Assembly: GCA_937900135.1 (NCBI GenBank)
Contig: CALCDJ010000031.1
Span: 1 to 37,459 of the forward strand
Origin: an uncultured Blautia sp.
Lineage (GTDB): Bacteria; Bacillota; Clostridia; Lachnospirales; Lachnospiraceae
Direction of reading: 5' to 3'
Length of the DNA: 37,459 nt
Under the pieces are notes generated by a model. That model was not told the DNA's origin, did not search any database, and was given only the letters and a program-made list of their open reading frames with translations. Positions 1 through 8,265 of the stretch are shown here, piece by piece. Position 1 is the stretch's first letter, and every line of letters begins with the position of its first letter. Made by a program: the position numbers and the translations under genes.

Positions 1-250
1 AATGTAAAAGAATTTTCGAGAATCGTATGTGTTTCACTGTTTAGTTATCAAGGTTGTTGCTGTTCTTTTCTTTTCGACAGCTTTGTTATTTTATCACATT
101 CGCTATCTCTTTGTCAAGAACTTTTTTTAATTTTTTTGTCGCTTTTTGAAGTCTTTCGTTTGATTGTCTTCATCAGCAACTTCTTTAGGTTACCACACTC
201 TTTCGTGTTTGTCAACCACTTTTTTCCATTTTTTCTTTTTTATTTGGAAT
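1..250 (-). promoter_or_regulatory. Tandem promoters and leader, probably of an rRNA operon off the left edge
   Basis: Read leftward, there are two sigma-A-type promoters in series. The upstream one has -35 TTGACA (210-215) and -10 TAACCT (187-192) with 17 bp between. The downstream one has -35 TTGACA (112-117) and -10 TAAAAT (88-93) with 18 bp between, preceded by an A-tract that resembles an UP element (118-135). The leader beyond it (1-70) contains a CCTTGATAACTAAACAG stretch of the kind found next to 16S/23S genes in Lachnospiraceae. No protein gene fits here. The rRNA assignment is an inference, because the gene itself is outside the window. The promoters are directly visible. Confidence 0.65.
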
Positions 251-253
251 TTT

Positions 254-290
254 ATGGAAAAAACCGCCTCACTTAAGAAGCGGTTTTCAG
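254..290 (-). terminator. Rho-independent terminator after the cvpA-like gene
   Basis: The leftward strand shows the stem AAAACCGC / GCGGTTTT with a loop of about 12 nt, followed by a T-run. It lies about 40 bp beyond the cvpA-like stop codon and probably ends the envelope-gene transcript. The near symmetry means it could also act rightward. Confidence 0.7.
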
Positions 291-328
291 TATATCATCA
301 AGTTTCCCTGACGTCAAGTCTTTTTTTA

Positions 329-1036
329 TTATTTTCCATAAAAAATACTCATAAATACCTTTACAAAGATATTGTTCTCATACAGGAAACTCAGAATGGT
401 ATCCTGCTCTATCATTTTTAGTCCTTCCATTCCCCATTTGGTATTGCACAGCACCGTAAGAATCAGCATTGCCACCCATATAAAGAGGATGGCCTTCGCG
501 CCTCCAAGGAAAGCGCCTGCCAGTTTGTTGACTCCTCTTAACACAGGCAGATTTGCAATGATACTCAGCGCAAAGGTCAAAAGGCGAATCAGTATTGTAA
601 CCAGAAGAAACGATACAAGGAAAGACAAACCATTTACCACAACCAGAGCCAGATAACCTGCCACATACTCTCCAAAGGTATTTACTGCCAGATAACGATA
701 TACCTCTGCAGTATTGTTTGTCTCAAGTCCTGTTCGGAGCAGTTCCGGAAGATTCATTCCCTCAATTACACTGTACTGCCGTTCCTCTCCTACTCCTGTT
801 TCTCCATTTAGCTGGTTCTCTACCAGTTCCTTACAGTTTTCCTGGATCACTTCATATATAGAAGTGTTTTTTCTGATAAATTCATTCACATAAGGATTTA
901 CCACCCATACCAGCGCAATGGACAGAAGAATAAACAGCGTGGAAACCGCTTCCTTCACAAAGCCTCTCCGATACCCCATATAACAGCAAAGGGACAAAAA
1001 GACCAGCGCCCCAATGCCCAGCAAAGTCCAGGTCAT
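329..1036 (-). CDS. CvpA family membrane protein
   Basis: This 235-residue integral membrane protein is of the CvpA (colicin V production) type. The N-terminus (residues 5-50) has a glycine-rich hydrophobic helix followed by the CYMGYRRGFVKEA pattern typical of the family, then a second helix. Residues 60-125 are a polar, probably extracytoplasmic insert. Residues 130-165 and 175-205 form further membrane helices with the family's NKLAGAFLGGAKAILF motif. The insert makes the protein longer than the usual 165-180 residues. An AGGAGG site lies about 6 nt before the ATG. It is 9 bp downstream of the DUF5711 gene, so the two are probably cotranscribed. The biochemical role of CvpA proteins is unclear; they are linked to envelope homeostasis. 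Confidence 0.8.
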   Translation of the reverse strand: MTWTLLGIGALVFLSLCCYMGYRRGFVKEAVSTLFILLSIALVWVVNPYVNEFIRKNTSIYEVIQENCKELVENQLNGETGVGEERQYSVIEGMNLPELLRTGLETNNTAEVYRYLAVNTFGEYVAGYLALVVVNGLSFLVSFLLVTILIRLLTFALSIIANLPVLRGVNKLAGAFLGGAKAILFIWVAMLILTVLCNTKWGMEGLKMIEQDTILSFLYENNIFVKVFMSIFYGK

Positions 1037-1045
1037 AGGTTCCTC

Positions 1046-2281
1046 CTAACCAAGTTTTATCACATTGACACCGTTATCCAACACCAGCAAGTACCGATTC
1101 CATCCAATTTTAAAGAAATCATTGATCGTTCCGTCCACGGTACCTCTGTATTTTTCCACTCCCCGGTCGTTCATCACACACATCTGAGAACTGTTATACA
1201 TAAGAATCTTTCCATCGCTCATTTTAATGGTTGTATATGGGATGTTAAAATCCTTTCTAAACTTCAGTTTACCCCCTGTGGTATAGACTTCCATGGTATA
1301 GAGTTTATCTTTCTTTCCATTTTTAAACACAAGGCCAATCAAATCCTCGTCAAAAAATGTACTGATTATCTCCTTCTCTACTTTTACGGTTTCATTTTCT
1401 TTTGGAATCTGTTTTCCCTTATAAAGGGTAAATCCATCATCCCGAAGGGCAACGGAACTGCTTCCATCCAAATACTGTATCTGAGGAATCACCACTCCAT
1501 CATAGGTGTATCCGCTTACAATTCGGTCATCCTCATTCTGACCCACATCTCCAAAATTATAAAAAGCCACGTAACTGGTGGTCTCTCCTCCATCTACAAA
1601 CTGATAGGTCACCATCATAATCTGTCCGTCATCTGAAACAGCCACATCCAGGGGATAGCCTGGATCATCCACCTTCGTCTGATTCTCCGCGATCAGGCTG
1701 CCGTCCGATGCATAAAAGTTAATCCAGGTATCATCGCCTCCATCCAGAATTGCTGCTACCAGGCCCCCTGCGGAAACCCTGGCTTTTACAATGCTGTAGG
1801 ACGTGGTAACACTTCCTGTTGGCCCGTCTTTATCAAAGATTTCCAGGAGAGTTCCATCCCGGTCTGCCACTACTGCACAACCGTTCTTCACATCTGCCAC
1901 CGGATTCTGCATCTCATAGGTCTCATTCCACAGAGTTTCCATCTTGGAATTTACCAGAGACGCTCCCTCTGGACTGTAACGCAGAATCTTCCCATCCAAT
2001 TCCACATATTTGGTAGAAATGGTATCTTCCTGCTCGCTGGTCTTCAGAACCTTATAATCATGATAACTTCTCTTCTCAAAATAAAACAGCAGTGCCAGAA
2101 CCACTGCAATTCCAATTCCTACGGTCACCACGCTTTTTTTGAATGCTTTTCGCCTGTGTCGTGCGAGACGGCTCTGGTAATCCTGTCCCTGACCAGCCTT
2201 AGCCTTGGCCAGTTTTGCTTTCTGAGCCATGATTTTTTTCTTTTTTCGTTTCTTCATTGCTTTTTTTATTGTATTTGCCAT
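1046..2281 (-). CDS. DUF5711 family membrane-anchored protein
   Basis: This 411-residue protein starts with about 50 strongly basic residues (runs of K and R), then one membrane helix (about residues 50-68), then a long extracytoplasmic domain. The exterior part consists of repeated short beta-rich stretches such as VELDGKILRYS, VADRDGTLLEIFDKDG and VAVSDDGQIMMVTY, which look like blades of a beta-propeller. This matches DUF5711 of clostridia, whose function is not known. The start at ATG 2281 is preferred over an upstream TTG because an AAAGGA site is correctly placed before it. It probably forms an operon with the cvpA-like gene downstream. The basic N-terminus could contact nucleic acid or phospholipid, which is only an inference. 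Confidence 0.75.
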   Translation of the reverse strand: MANTIKKAMKKRKKKKIMAQKAKLAKAKAGQGQDYQSRLARHRRKAFKKSVVTVGIGIAVVLALLFYFEKRSYHDYKVLKTSEQEDTISTKYVELDGKILRYSPEGASLVNSKMETLWNETYEMQNPVADVKNGCAVVADRDGTLLEIFDKDGPTGSVTTSYSIVKARVSAGGLVAAILDGGDDTWINFYASDGSLIAENQTKVDDPGYPLDVAVSDDGQIMMVTYQFVDGGETTSYVAFYNFGDVGQNEDDRIVSGYTYDGVVIPQIQYLDGSSSVALRDDGFTLYKGKQIPKENETVKVEKEIISTFFDEDLIGLVFKNGKKDKLYTMEVYTTGGKLKFRKDFNIPYTTIKMSDGKILMYNSSQMCVMNDRGVEKYRGTVDGTINDFFKIGWNRYLLVLDNGVNVIKLG

Positions 2282-2372
2282 AATCAATCCTTTACCTTAT
2301 GTACTTCACAATCTCCATTCACAGAAACCCCTGCAGGCGTTTCTTTTTCTTTGACAAGTACCAATTTCGCCC

Positions 2373-2384
2373 CTATTATAGCAT
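2373..2384 (-). promoter_or_regulatory. Extended -10 promoter for the DUF5711-cvpA transcript
   Basis: On the leftward strand TGCTATAAT (TATAAT at 2376-2381 with the TGn extension) lies about 95 bp before the DUF5711 start and just beyond the stop codon of the LysM gene. No good -35 element is seen. This would give the downstream pair its own promoter. Confidence 0.5.
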
Positions 2385-2390
2385 ATTTTG

Positions 2391-3638
2391 CTAAGGGAGT
2401 ACAATTATTTGTCCCGGATAAATAATTTCGTCCGCTTCCAGACCGTTTCGTTTACAGATTTCTTCTATATGATCCACATTCCCATACTTTTCCATACTGA
2501 TCTGGTACAAAGAATCTCCGGGACGGATGACGTAGGTCGTTCCTGTTGCAGACGTTTCTTTGTCTGCTTCCGGCTGTTCTTCTGCTTTCTCCACCGTTTC
2601 ATTCTGTTGACTTGCTTCCTTTTCTTTTACAGCCGCCTGTCTTCTTATCGCTTTTCTCACATCTGATTCCTCACGATAAATCTGTTCTTCTTCTGAAGAT
2701 ACTTCCGCTTCTGTCTGCTGCGTTTTTGGAACTTCTGCCTGCGGGGTGACAACGGGGGGTTTTTCTTTTTCCGCTTTTGGAGTAGCTACAGGCTTTTCCG
2801 CTGGCGCTGAAACTGCTTCTGTTTCAGCTCTTCCTTTTTGCAGCGTCTGATAATTATGATAAAAATTCACTCCGGCAGCCAGTACCGCAACTGCCAGGCA
2901 GGCGGTTGCCGCATAAGAAAAAACAGAACCCTTTTCCTTCCCTTCCTCTTTTTCTTCTGGTTTTTTGCCATTGATCATGCGTCGAAAGACCTTAACCGCA
3001 TCGTCCTTTAGCTCTTGATTCTCCTGAGTTACCGGCCCTCCGTTTTTTTCGATCATATAAGCCTGCATCTGAGGATTTCTCTCATAATATAGATAATATC
3101 CACTCTGCCGAAGCAAAAAGTTATTTTCAAACCGGAAAAAGGCATCTTCCCGTTCCATAGGTTCCATCATCATCAAAACCTTGTCTCCGCCGCCAAAATG
3201 ACGTCGATGTACTCTGTTAAATACTTCTGTACTCTTTAATGGCAACTCCGGCTCTGAGAAAAACCATCCCACAATCTCCTGATTCGGAAAATAAAGGGAC
3301 TGTTCTTCATAGATTCCCTTCCAGACTTCCTCTGTAAATTCAATATGATCCGATGCGGCCTCCACATGTTCTGCCCAGATTGCGCCTTTTACAAAAACAT
3401 AGGTAACGCCTTCTGCCCATTTCATTTCCCCTACCAGAACTGCAAGCGCCGCTTTGCATTCTCCGGCAGCCTTTCCAGCTCCCGCTATTCTCCCCAAAAA
3501 GGTGTAAACATAGTCTTCCACATAGATTCTGCAGTTTCCATCAATCAATCCTATCTGCCGTATATTTCTCGGAACGGAAAATACGCCTTCGTTTCCCTTC
3601 GCCTCCTGCTTATCCTCCTTATAAATGACTTCTATCAT
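2391..3638 (-). CDS. Membrane-anchored LysM protein with MPN/JAMM-like N-terminal domain
   Basis: This 415-residue protein has three parts. Residues about 35-195 form a globular domain. Residues 239-259 form one membrane helix. After a long Pro/Glu/Lys/Thr-rich stalk, residues 369-415 form a LysM domain (YVIRPGDSLYQIS, then NGLEADEIIYPGQIIVLP) that would bind peptidoglycan. The N-terminal domain carries IVGWFFSEPELPLKSTEV (122-139), which lines up with the MPN/JAMM protease signature GWxHSHPxxxxxLSxxD. Both zinc-binding histidines and the aspartate are replaced (F, E and E), so it is probably catalytically dead. The topology predicts a cytoplasmic MPN-like domain and an external LysM. A GGGGTGAT site precedes the ATG. 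It lies upstream of DUF5711 and divergent from yyaC. The LysM call is firm and the MPN call is inference. Confidence 0.8.
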   Translation of the reverse strand: MIEVIYKEDKQEAKGNEGVFSVPRNIRQIGLIDGNCRIYVEDYVYTFLGRIAGAGKAAGECKAALAVLVGEMKWAEGVTYVFVKGAIWAEHVEAASDHIEFTEEVWKGIYEEQSLYFPNQEIVGWFFSEPELPLKSTEVFNRVHRRHFGGGDKVLMMMEPMEREDAFFRFENNFLLRQSGYYLYYERNPQMQAYMIEKNGGPVTQENQELKDDAVKVFRRMINGKKPEEKEEGKEKGSVFSYAATACLAVAVLAAGVNFYHNYQTLQKGRAETEAVSAPAEKPVATPKAEKEKPPVVTPQAEVPKTQQTEAEVSSEEEQIYREESDVRKAIRRQAAVKEKEASQQNETVEKAEEQPEADKETSATGTTYVIRPGDSLYQISMEKYGNVDHIEEICKRNGLEADEIIYPGQIIVLP

Positions 3639-3804
3639 GTCCTATCACCCCTTCGGGTATGAGCATAGCACATCCGGATTGCGGATTTTAGCGGATTGTA
3701 TCCCTCGTTTTCCAGAATTTAGCGACAGATTTTGCACAGTGCATAATCTGCCTTCTTTTGGGATATGATACAAACAGAAACCGGAAAATCTGTAAGGAGC
3801 TCTT

Positions 3805-4353
3805 ATGACATTTTATATTGATTCAAAAAAAGAAAATTCCTCCAGAGACGTTGCCTACCTTTTGAAAAAATGCATCCTGCACCATCCTGGTTCCTGGTCG
3901 GAACTGGTCTTTCTCTGTATCGGAAGCGACCGTATGACCGGAGACTGCCTGGGACCTTATGTAGGGCAAAATCTCAGCCACCACGAAATTCCCCATGTTT
4001 TTGTTTACGGCACCCTTTTTCATCCTGTACATGCGCTGAACTTAAAAAAATCCTATCGTTTTATCAAAGAGCATCACCCCCACAGCCTGATCATCGCCAT
4101 CGATGCCTCTTTGGGAGAAAAACAGCACCTGGGTTATGTGACCATTGCCAATGGCGCTCTCTACCCAGGTGCAGGAGTACAAAAAGAACTTCCTCCTGTA
4201 GGCGATATCCATATTACAGGAATTGTAAATATCGCCGGGCTGTTGGAACAGCTTACCCTGCAGACCACCAGACTTTCCTCTGTTATCTCTCTGGCAGATA
4301 CCATTACCCAGGGAATTTTGTACCTCATTCCTTCAGAAGCCTCTTTCTTATAA
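3805..4353 (+). CDS. yyaC: YyaC-type spore protein (GPR-like fold)
   Basis: This 182-residue protein matches the YyaC family, which is related to the germination protease (GPR)/hydrogenase-maturation-protease fold and is restricted to spore formers. Family features visible are LVFLCIGSDRMTGDCLGPYVGQNL (34-57), HVFVYGTLFHPVHALNL (64-80), IIAIDASLG (96-104) and VGDIHITGIVNIAG (132-145). An AAGGAG site lies about 8 nt before the ATG. It is a single-gene unit, divergent from the LysM gene and ending in its own terminator. A TGCATA element at 3740-3745 resembles the -35 of a forespore sigma factor, but the -10 is not convincing. The exact role in sporulation is unknown; substrates of the protease-like fold are not established. 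Confidence 0.88.
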   Translation: MTFYIDSKKENSSRDVAYLLKKCILHHPGSWSELVFLCIGSDRMTGDCLGPYVGQNLSHHEIPHVFVYGTLFHPVHALNLKKSYRFIKEHHPHSLIIAIDASLGEKQHLGYVTIANGALYPGAGVQKELPPVGDIHITGIVNIAGLLEQLTLQTTRLSSVISLADTITQGILYLIPSEASFL

Positions 4354-4354
4354 C

Positions 4355-4386
4355 AGAAAAAGCCCGGTAAACACCGGACTTTTTCT
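4355..4386. terminator. Bidirectional terminator between yyaC and the transketolase operon
   Basis: An almost symmetrical hairpin, AAAAAG-CCCGGT / ACCGGAC-TTTTTC, sits between two convergent genes. It has A-runs and T-runs on both sides and can end both transcripts. Confidence 0.8.
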
Positions 4387-4423
4387 TTATGATAGAAAAG
4401 AATTCTCTTATCCTTTTTCTTTT

Positions 4424-5362
4424 TTATACGAATGCTTTGACCTGCTGATAAATTCCTTCTCCGTCAAGACCATACTTCTCAAGAAGAGCGGTAGCCGGAC
4501 CGGATTCTCCAAACACATCATTTACACCAATTCGTTTCACTGGAACAGGCGCCTTTTCGGACAGGCATTCACATACTGCGCCGCCAAGACCGCCAATGAT
4601 CGAATGTTCTTCTACAGTCACAACCTTACCGGTTTCTTTTGCTGCTGCAACAACCAGATCTTCATCCAGAGGTTTGATTGTATGGATATTGATTACCTTT
4701 GCCTCAATTCCATCTGCCGCAAGTTTTTCTGCAGCTTCCAGAGCAGCTGCCACGCAAAGTCCGTTGGCAATAATTGCTACATCCTTTCCTTCACGAAGAA
4801 CGATACCCTTGCCAAGTTCAAATTTGTAATCTGGTCTGTCATTGATAACCGGAACAGCCAGACGGCCAAATCTCATATATACAGGGCCTACATGCTCATA
4901 AGCAGCTTCTACCATAGCTTTCGCTTCGATATCATCAGAAGGGCTGGCAACTACCATGCCCGGAATGCTTCTCATCAGAGCAAAATCTTCACAGCACTGA
5001 TGGGTCGCTCCATCCTCACCAACGGAAATTCCGCCGTGAGTTGCACCGATCTTTACGTTTAATTTAGGATATCCCACAGAGTTACGAACCTGCTCAAAAG
5101 CACGTCCTGCCGCAAACATGGCAAATGTACTCACAAACGGCACTTTTCCTGTGGTAGCAAGGCCAGCGCCGATGCCAACCATGTTACACTCTGCGATACC
5201 GCAGTCAATATGACGTTCCGGAAATTCTTTTTTGAAAATACCGGTCTGAGTAGCTGCAGCAAGGTCAGCGTCCAGAACGATCACATCTTCATGTTTTTTG
5301 CCCAGTTCTACCAGGGCATTTCCATAACTTGCTCTTGTAGCGATTTTCTTTACTTCTGACAT
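4424..5362 (-). CDS. Transketolase, C-terminal subunit
   Basis: This 312-residue protein carries the pyrimidine-binding and C-terminal domains of a transketolase, split from the thiamine-diphosphate-binding half encoded just upstream. Visible features are GNALVELGKKHEDVIVLDADLAAAT (N-terminus), FKKEFPERHIDCGIAECNMVGIGAGLA with the glutamate that activates the cofactor, and the C-terminal VVTVEEHSIIGGLGGAVCE. The enzyme moves two-carbon units between ketose and aldose phosphates in the non-oxidative pentose phosphate pathway. The gene overlaps the end of the N-terminal subunit by 13 bp, which suggests translational coupling. Splitting of transketolase into two chains is common in clostridia and archaea. 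Confidence 0.93.
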   Translation of the reverse strand: MSEVKKIATRASYGNALVELGKKHEDVIVLDADLAAATQTGIFKKEFPERHIDCGIAECNMVGIGAGLATTGKVPFVSTFAMFAAGRAFEQVRNSVGYPKLNVKIGATHGGISVGEDGATHQCCEDFALMRSIPGMVVASPSDDIEAKAMVEAAYEHVGPVYMRFGRLAVPVINDRPDYKFELGKGIVLREGKDVAIIANGLCVAAALEAAEKLAADGIEAKVINIHTIKPLDEDLVVAAAKETGKVVTVEEHSIIGGLGGAVCECLSEKAPVPVKRIGVNDVFGESGPATALLEKYGLDGEGIYQQVKAFV

Positions 5363-6189
5363 AATGCTTCACCTACCTTTTCCAAGTCTTCCATTGCCTG
5401 CTGATACTGCTCGTCATTTGGAGCCTTTCCATGCCAGCCAGCCTGATTTTCCATGAAGGAAACGCCTTTTCCTTTTACAGTCTTCATAACAATAGCAGTA
5501 GGCATTCCTTTGGTTGCTCTTGCCTCATCAAAAGCAGCCTTTAACTGATCCATATCATTTCCGTCTGCAACGTTGATTACATGGAAATTAAATGCTTCAA
5601 ACTTCTTGTCGATTGGATATGGAGAACATACCTCTGCAATATCACCGTCAATCTGAAGACCGTTATTATCCACGATCACTACCAGGTTGTCCAGGTTTCT
5701 GTGTCCAGCAAACATTGCTGCCTCCCATACCTGTCCTTCCTGAATTTCTCCATCACCCAAAAGAGTATATACTCTGTAGCTTTCGTTGCTCAGTTTGGCA
5801 GAAAGCGCCATACCAACTGCTGCAGAAATTCCCTGTCCCAGAGAACCGCTGGACATATCCACACCTGGAATGTGTTTCATATCCGGATGTCCCTGAAGAT
5901 AGGAACCAAGATGACGAAGTGTTTTTAAATCTTCTTTTGGGAAATATCCTCTTTCAGCCAGAACAGAGTAAAGGCCAGGAGCTGTATGTCCTTTGGACAG
6001 CACAAAACGGTCTCTGTCTGCTTTTTTTGGATCCTTTGGATCAATATTCATTTCTTCAAAATATAAATAGGTAAATAAATCTGCTGCGGATAAAGAACCG
6101 CCCGGATGTCCGGCTTTTGCCGCATGTACAGCTGTCACGATATCCTTGCGGACTTCGTTGGCAACCTTCTGAAGTTCTAATTTCTCCAT
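5350..6189 (-). CDS. Transketolase, N-terminal (ThDP-binding) subunit
   Basis: This 279-residue protein is the thiamine-diphosphate half of a split transketolase. It shows AAKAGHPGGSLSAADLFTYLYF (25-46), RDRFVLSKGHTAPGLYSVLAERGYF, LGSYLQGHPDMKHIPGVDMSSGSLGQGIS, and the ThDP/magnesium motif GDGEIQEGQVWEAAMFAGHRNLDNLVVIVDNN (about 145-176). It pairs with the C-terminal subunit directly downstream. It lies 39 bp after the transaldolase-like gene, so the three form one pentose-phosphate operon. An AGGAG-like site lies before the ATG. Confidence 0.93.
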   Translation of the reverse strand: MEKLELQKVANEVRKDIVTAVHAAKAGHPGGSLSAADLFTYLYFEEMNIDPKDPKKADRDRFVLSKGHTAPGLYSVLAERGYFPKEDLKTLRHLGSYLQGHPDMKHIPGVDMSSGSLGQGISAAVGMALSAKLSNESYRVYTLLGDGEIQEGQVWEAAMFAGHRNLDNLVVIVDNNGLQIDGDIAEVCSPYPIDKKFEAFNFHVINVADGNDMDQLKAAFDEARATKGMPTAIVMKTVKGKGVSFMENQAGWHGKAPNDEQYQQAMEDLEKVGEALCQK

Positions 6190-6228
6190 GATATTCTCCT
6201 TTTAGGTTTTCTATGGAAGCTCTGCGCC

Positions 6229-6885
6229 TTATTTGTCACCAAATACAGCTTTGTAATCTTCCTGGAATTTAACAATACCTGCATCAGTCAGCGGATGATG
6301 CAGCATCTGCTCTAATACTTTGTATGGTACAGTTGCAATGTCAGCACCTGCAAGTGCACATTCTGTTACATGTACCGGATGACGAACGCTTGCTGCGATG
6401 ATTTCTGTCTGGATATTTGCAACTGCAAACATTTCTGCGATCTGGCGGATCAGAGGAAGTCCGTCTGTGGAAATATCATCCAGTCTTCCAAGGAATGGAG
6501 ATACATAGGTAGCGCCTGCTCTTGCAGCCAGAAGAGCCTGGTTTGCAGTGAAGATCAGAGTTACGTTTGTCTTAATTCCTTCTTTGGATAATACTTTTAC
6601 AGCCTTTAAGCCTTCTCCTGTCATAGGAATCTTAACTACCATGTTTGGATGGATTTTCGCGATTTCTCTTCCTTCTGCGATCATTCCTTCCGCATCTGTA
6701 GTCGTTGCTTTTACTTCGCCGCTGATAGGTCCGTCAACGATTGTGGTGATTTCTTTAATTACTTCGTTGAAATCTCTTCCTTCTTTGGCAATCAGAGACG
6801 GATTTGTGGTAACACCACAGATAATTCCCATGTCATTAGCTTTTTTGATGTCTTCTACTTTTGCTGTGTCGATAAAAAATTTCAT
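6229..6885 (-). CDS. Transaldolase-like / fructose-6-phosphate aldolase (MipB/TalC type)
   Basis: This 218-residue protein has the short transaldolase/FSA fold. Family residues are IDTAKVEDIKKANDMGIICGVTTNPSLIAKEG (5-36), the Schiff-base lysine K85 in NMVVKIPMT, KTNVTLIFTANQALLAARAGATYVSPFLGRLDD, and IIAASVRHPVHV. The length fits the TalC/FSA subfamily. Sequence alone does not separate transaldolase from fructose-6-phosphate aldolase. The neighbouring split transketolase favours a transaldolase role in the pentose phosphate pathway. It is the first gene of the operon and has a strong extended -10 promoter at 6928-6955. Confidence 0.9.
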   Translation of the reverse strand: MKFFIDTAKVEDIKKANDMGIICGVTTNPSLIAKEGRDFNEVIKEITTIVDGPISGEVKATTTDAEGMIAEGREIAKIHPNMVVKIPMTGEGLKAVKVLSKEGIKTNVTLIFTANQALLAARAGATYVSPFLGRLDDISTDGLPLIRQIAEMFAVANIQTEIIAASVRHPVHVTECALAGADIATVPYKVLEQMLHHPLTDAGIVKFQEDYKAVFGDK

Positions 6886-6927
6886 TTTCTTTTCCTCCTG
6901 TATTTTGCACGTTTTCTTGGTAATTTC

Positions 6928-6955
6928 ATTATAACAAAATACATTTCAAGGTCAA
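6928..6955 (-). promoter_or_regulatory. Promoter of the transaldolase-transketolase operon
   Basis: Leftward: -35 TTGACC (6950-6955), 16 bp spacer, -10 TATAAT (6928-6933) with an extended TGT just before it. It lies about 45 bp before the transaldolase start. Confidence 0.75.
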
Positions 6956-6968
6956 GACTTGCCTCTTT

Positions 6969-7111
6969 TTATTAATAAATAGATTATTAATAATTTTGCT
7001 TTTTATTAATTTTTTCTCTTTTTTTATAAACGTTTACACAAAAAAGCGCCCTGAATAAAGCCTGTTTTTTCCCTTATATTTCCCCCGCCGTCAAAAATTA
7101 TTATTAATAAT
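6969..7111. promoter_or_regulatory. LacI-type operator and repeated AT palindromes upstream of the transaldolase operon
   Basis: The perfect palindrome TAAACGTTTA (7027-7036; extended form TATAAACGTTTACA, 7025-7038) has the central CG and the symmetry of LacI/CcpA-family operators. It lies about 70 bp upstream of the operon's -35, and a LacI-family gene is adjacent. Around it the 10-bp palindrome TTATTAATAA occurs three times (6969-6978, 6984-6993, 7101-7110). The last copy spans the stop codon of the regulator gene. What binds these repeats is not known. Confidence 0.55.
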
Positions 7112-8228
7112 TGGGGTGATTCTGTTTATTTTTATTTTCTTTGTCTGTTCTTGCATAGGAAGTGGTCTTCCGAACAATCAGCTTCGGCGTATACTCCACG
7201 TTGTAAAGACTGGTGGGATGAATTCCTGTATAAAGCTGACTGTTGGCATTGATTTTCCGGATAATGATATCGCAGGCATCTCTTCCCTTCAATGCCACAA
7301 AGTGCTCAATTGTGGTCAGGGACATTCTGCGGATTCCGGAATAAAAAATATTATCACAGCCAATTACAGACACCTCTTTGGGTACATGAATCCTTGCTTC
7401 AGAAAGAGCATCAATGGCGCCAAAGGCCATCATGTCATTCTGTCCGGCTATGGCTGTAAATTTCTTTCCTTCTTCCAGAAGTTCTCTGGTCAGACGGTAT
7501 CCCATTGTATATTCTGAATCCATACGGGGAATCTGGCGGTCCACAGCCTCGTCCGCCGCTTTGATGATCACATGCCCCTTCAGCCCAGCCTGCTCAAATT
7601 CCTTCACAAATCCATCGATACGTTTGGAACGCTGCCATTGACGTCTGGTCAGCGGCGGTGTAATAAACGCCACATCCCTGTGTCCCAGGTCCAGAAGATG
7701 GCGGGCCATCAGTTTTCCTACAATGGTATTATCCTGATTAATGGCATCCACCGTAGTTGTTTTTTCTTTGTTGCTGATAATCACCAAGGGGGTTTCCTCT
7801 GCCATTTCTTCCACCTGATGCTGAAAATCCGGATGGGGATTACAGGTATAGATGATTCCCTGGGGCTGCATGGAGGCCATCATACGAAGATATTTTTCCT
7901 CCAGCACCGCATTCCTCTGTGTATTACAAATAAAAACACCATAGCCCTGTTCGTTGGCCACTGCCTCAATTCCCTGAAGAAGAAGTACGTAATAGGGGCT
8001 GGTAAGCGTAGGGCAGAAAACAACGATCAGTTTCTCTTTTTTGTTTCCTCTTTTTTTTCTTCCTTTTGGCAGAACATACCCCAGTTCTCTGGCAGCCTGC
8101 TCCACCCGTTGAATTGTTTCCCTGGAAAAAGATACGTTATATTTCCGGTTCAGAACCATGGATACCGTTGCCTGGGAAACACCTGCACGTTTCGCCACAT
8201 CAGAAGAGGTTATTTTTTTTCTCGTCAA
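7104..8228 (-). CDS. LacI family transcriptional regulator
   Basis: This 374-residue repressor has an N-terminal LacI helix-turn-helix (residues 5-55: TSSDVAKRAGVSQATVSMVLN, hinge REL GY) followed by a periplasmic-binding-protein-like sugar-sensing domain (60-345: IVVFCPTLTSPYYVLLLQGIE, DNTIVGKLMARHLLDLGHRDVAFI, AIAGQNDMMAFGAIDAL, VIGCDNIFYS). The start is TTG 8228 with a GGGGGAG site upstream. It follows recR by 37 bp and may be cotranscribed with it. It precedes the transaldolase-transketolase operon, and a LacI-type palindrome lies between them at 7027-7036, so that operon is the likely target. The effector is unknown. The C-terminal tail (TDKENKNKQNHPNY) is unusually polar. Confidence 0.9.
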   Translation of the reverse strand: MTRKKITSSDVAKRAGVSQATVSMVLNRKYNVSFSRETIQRVEQAARELGYVLPKGRKKRGNKKEKLIVVFCPTLTSPYYVLLLQGIEAVANEQGYGVFICNTQRNAVLEEKYLRMMASMQPQGIIYTCNPHPDFQHQVEEMAEETPLVIISNKEKTTTVDAINQDNTIVGKLMARHLLDLGHRDVAFITPPLTRRQWQRSKRIDGFVKEFEQAGLKGHVIIKAADEAVDRQIPRMDSEYTMGYRLTRELLEEGKKFTAIAGQNDMMAFGAIDALSEARIHVPKEVSVIGCDNIFYSGIRRMSLTTIEHFVALKGRDACDIIIRKINANSQLYTGIHPTSLYNVEYTPKLIVRKTTSYARTDKENKNKQNHPNY

Positions 8229-8265
8229 AGCAGGCAGCTCCCCCTTCCATCCTCGTTTTTGATTC

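Noticed and set aside
3675..3697. Three direct CGGATT repeats upstream of the LysM gene
   Set aside because: Short, irregularly spaced and without a link to a promoter that I could identify.
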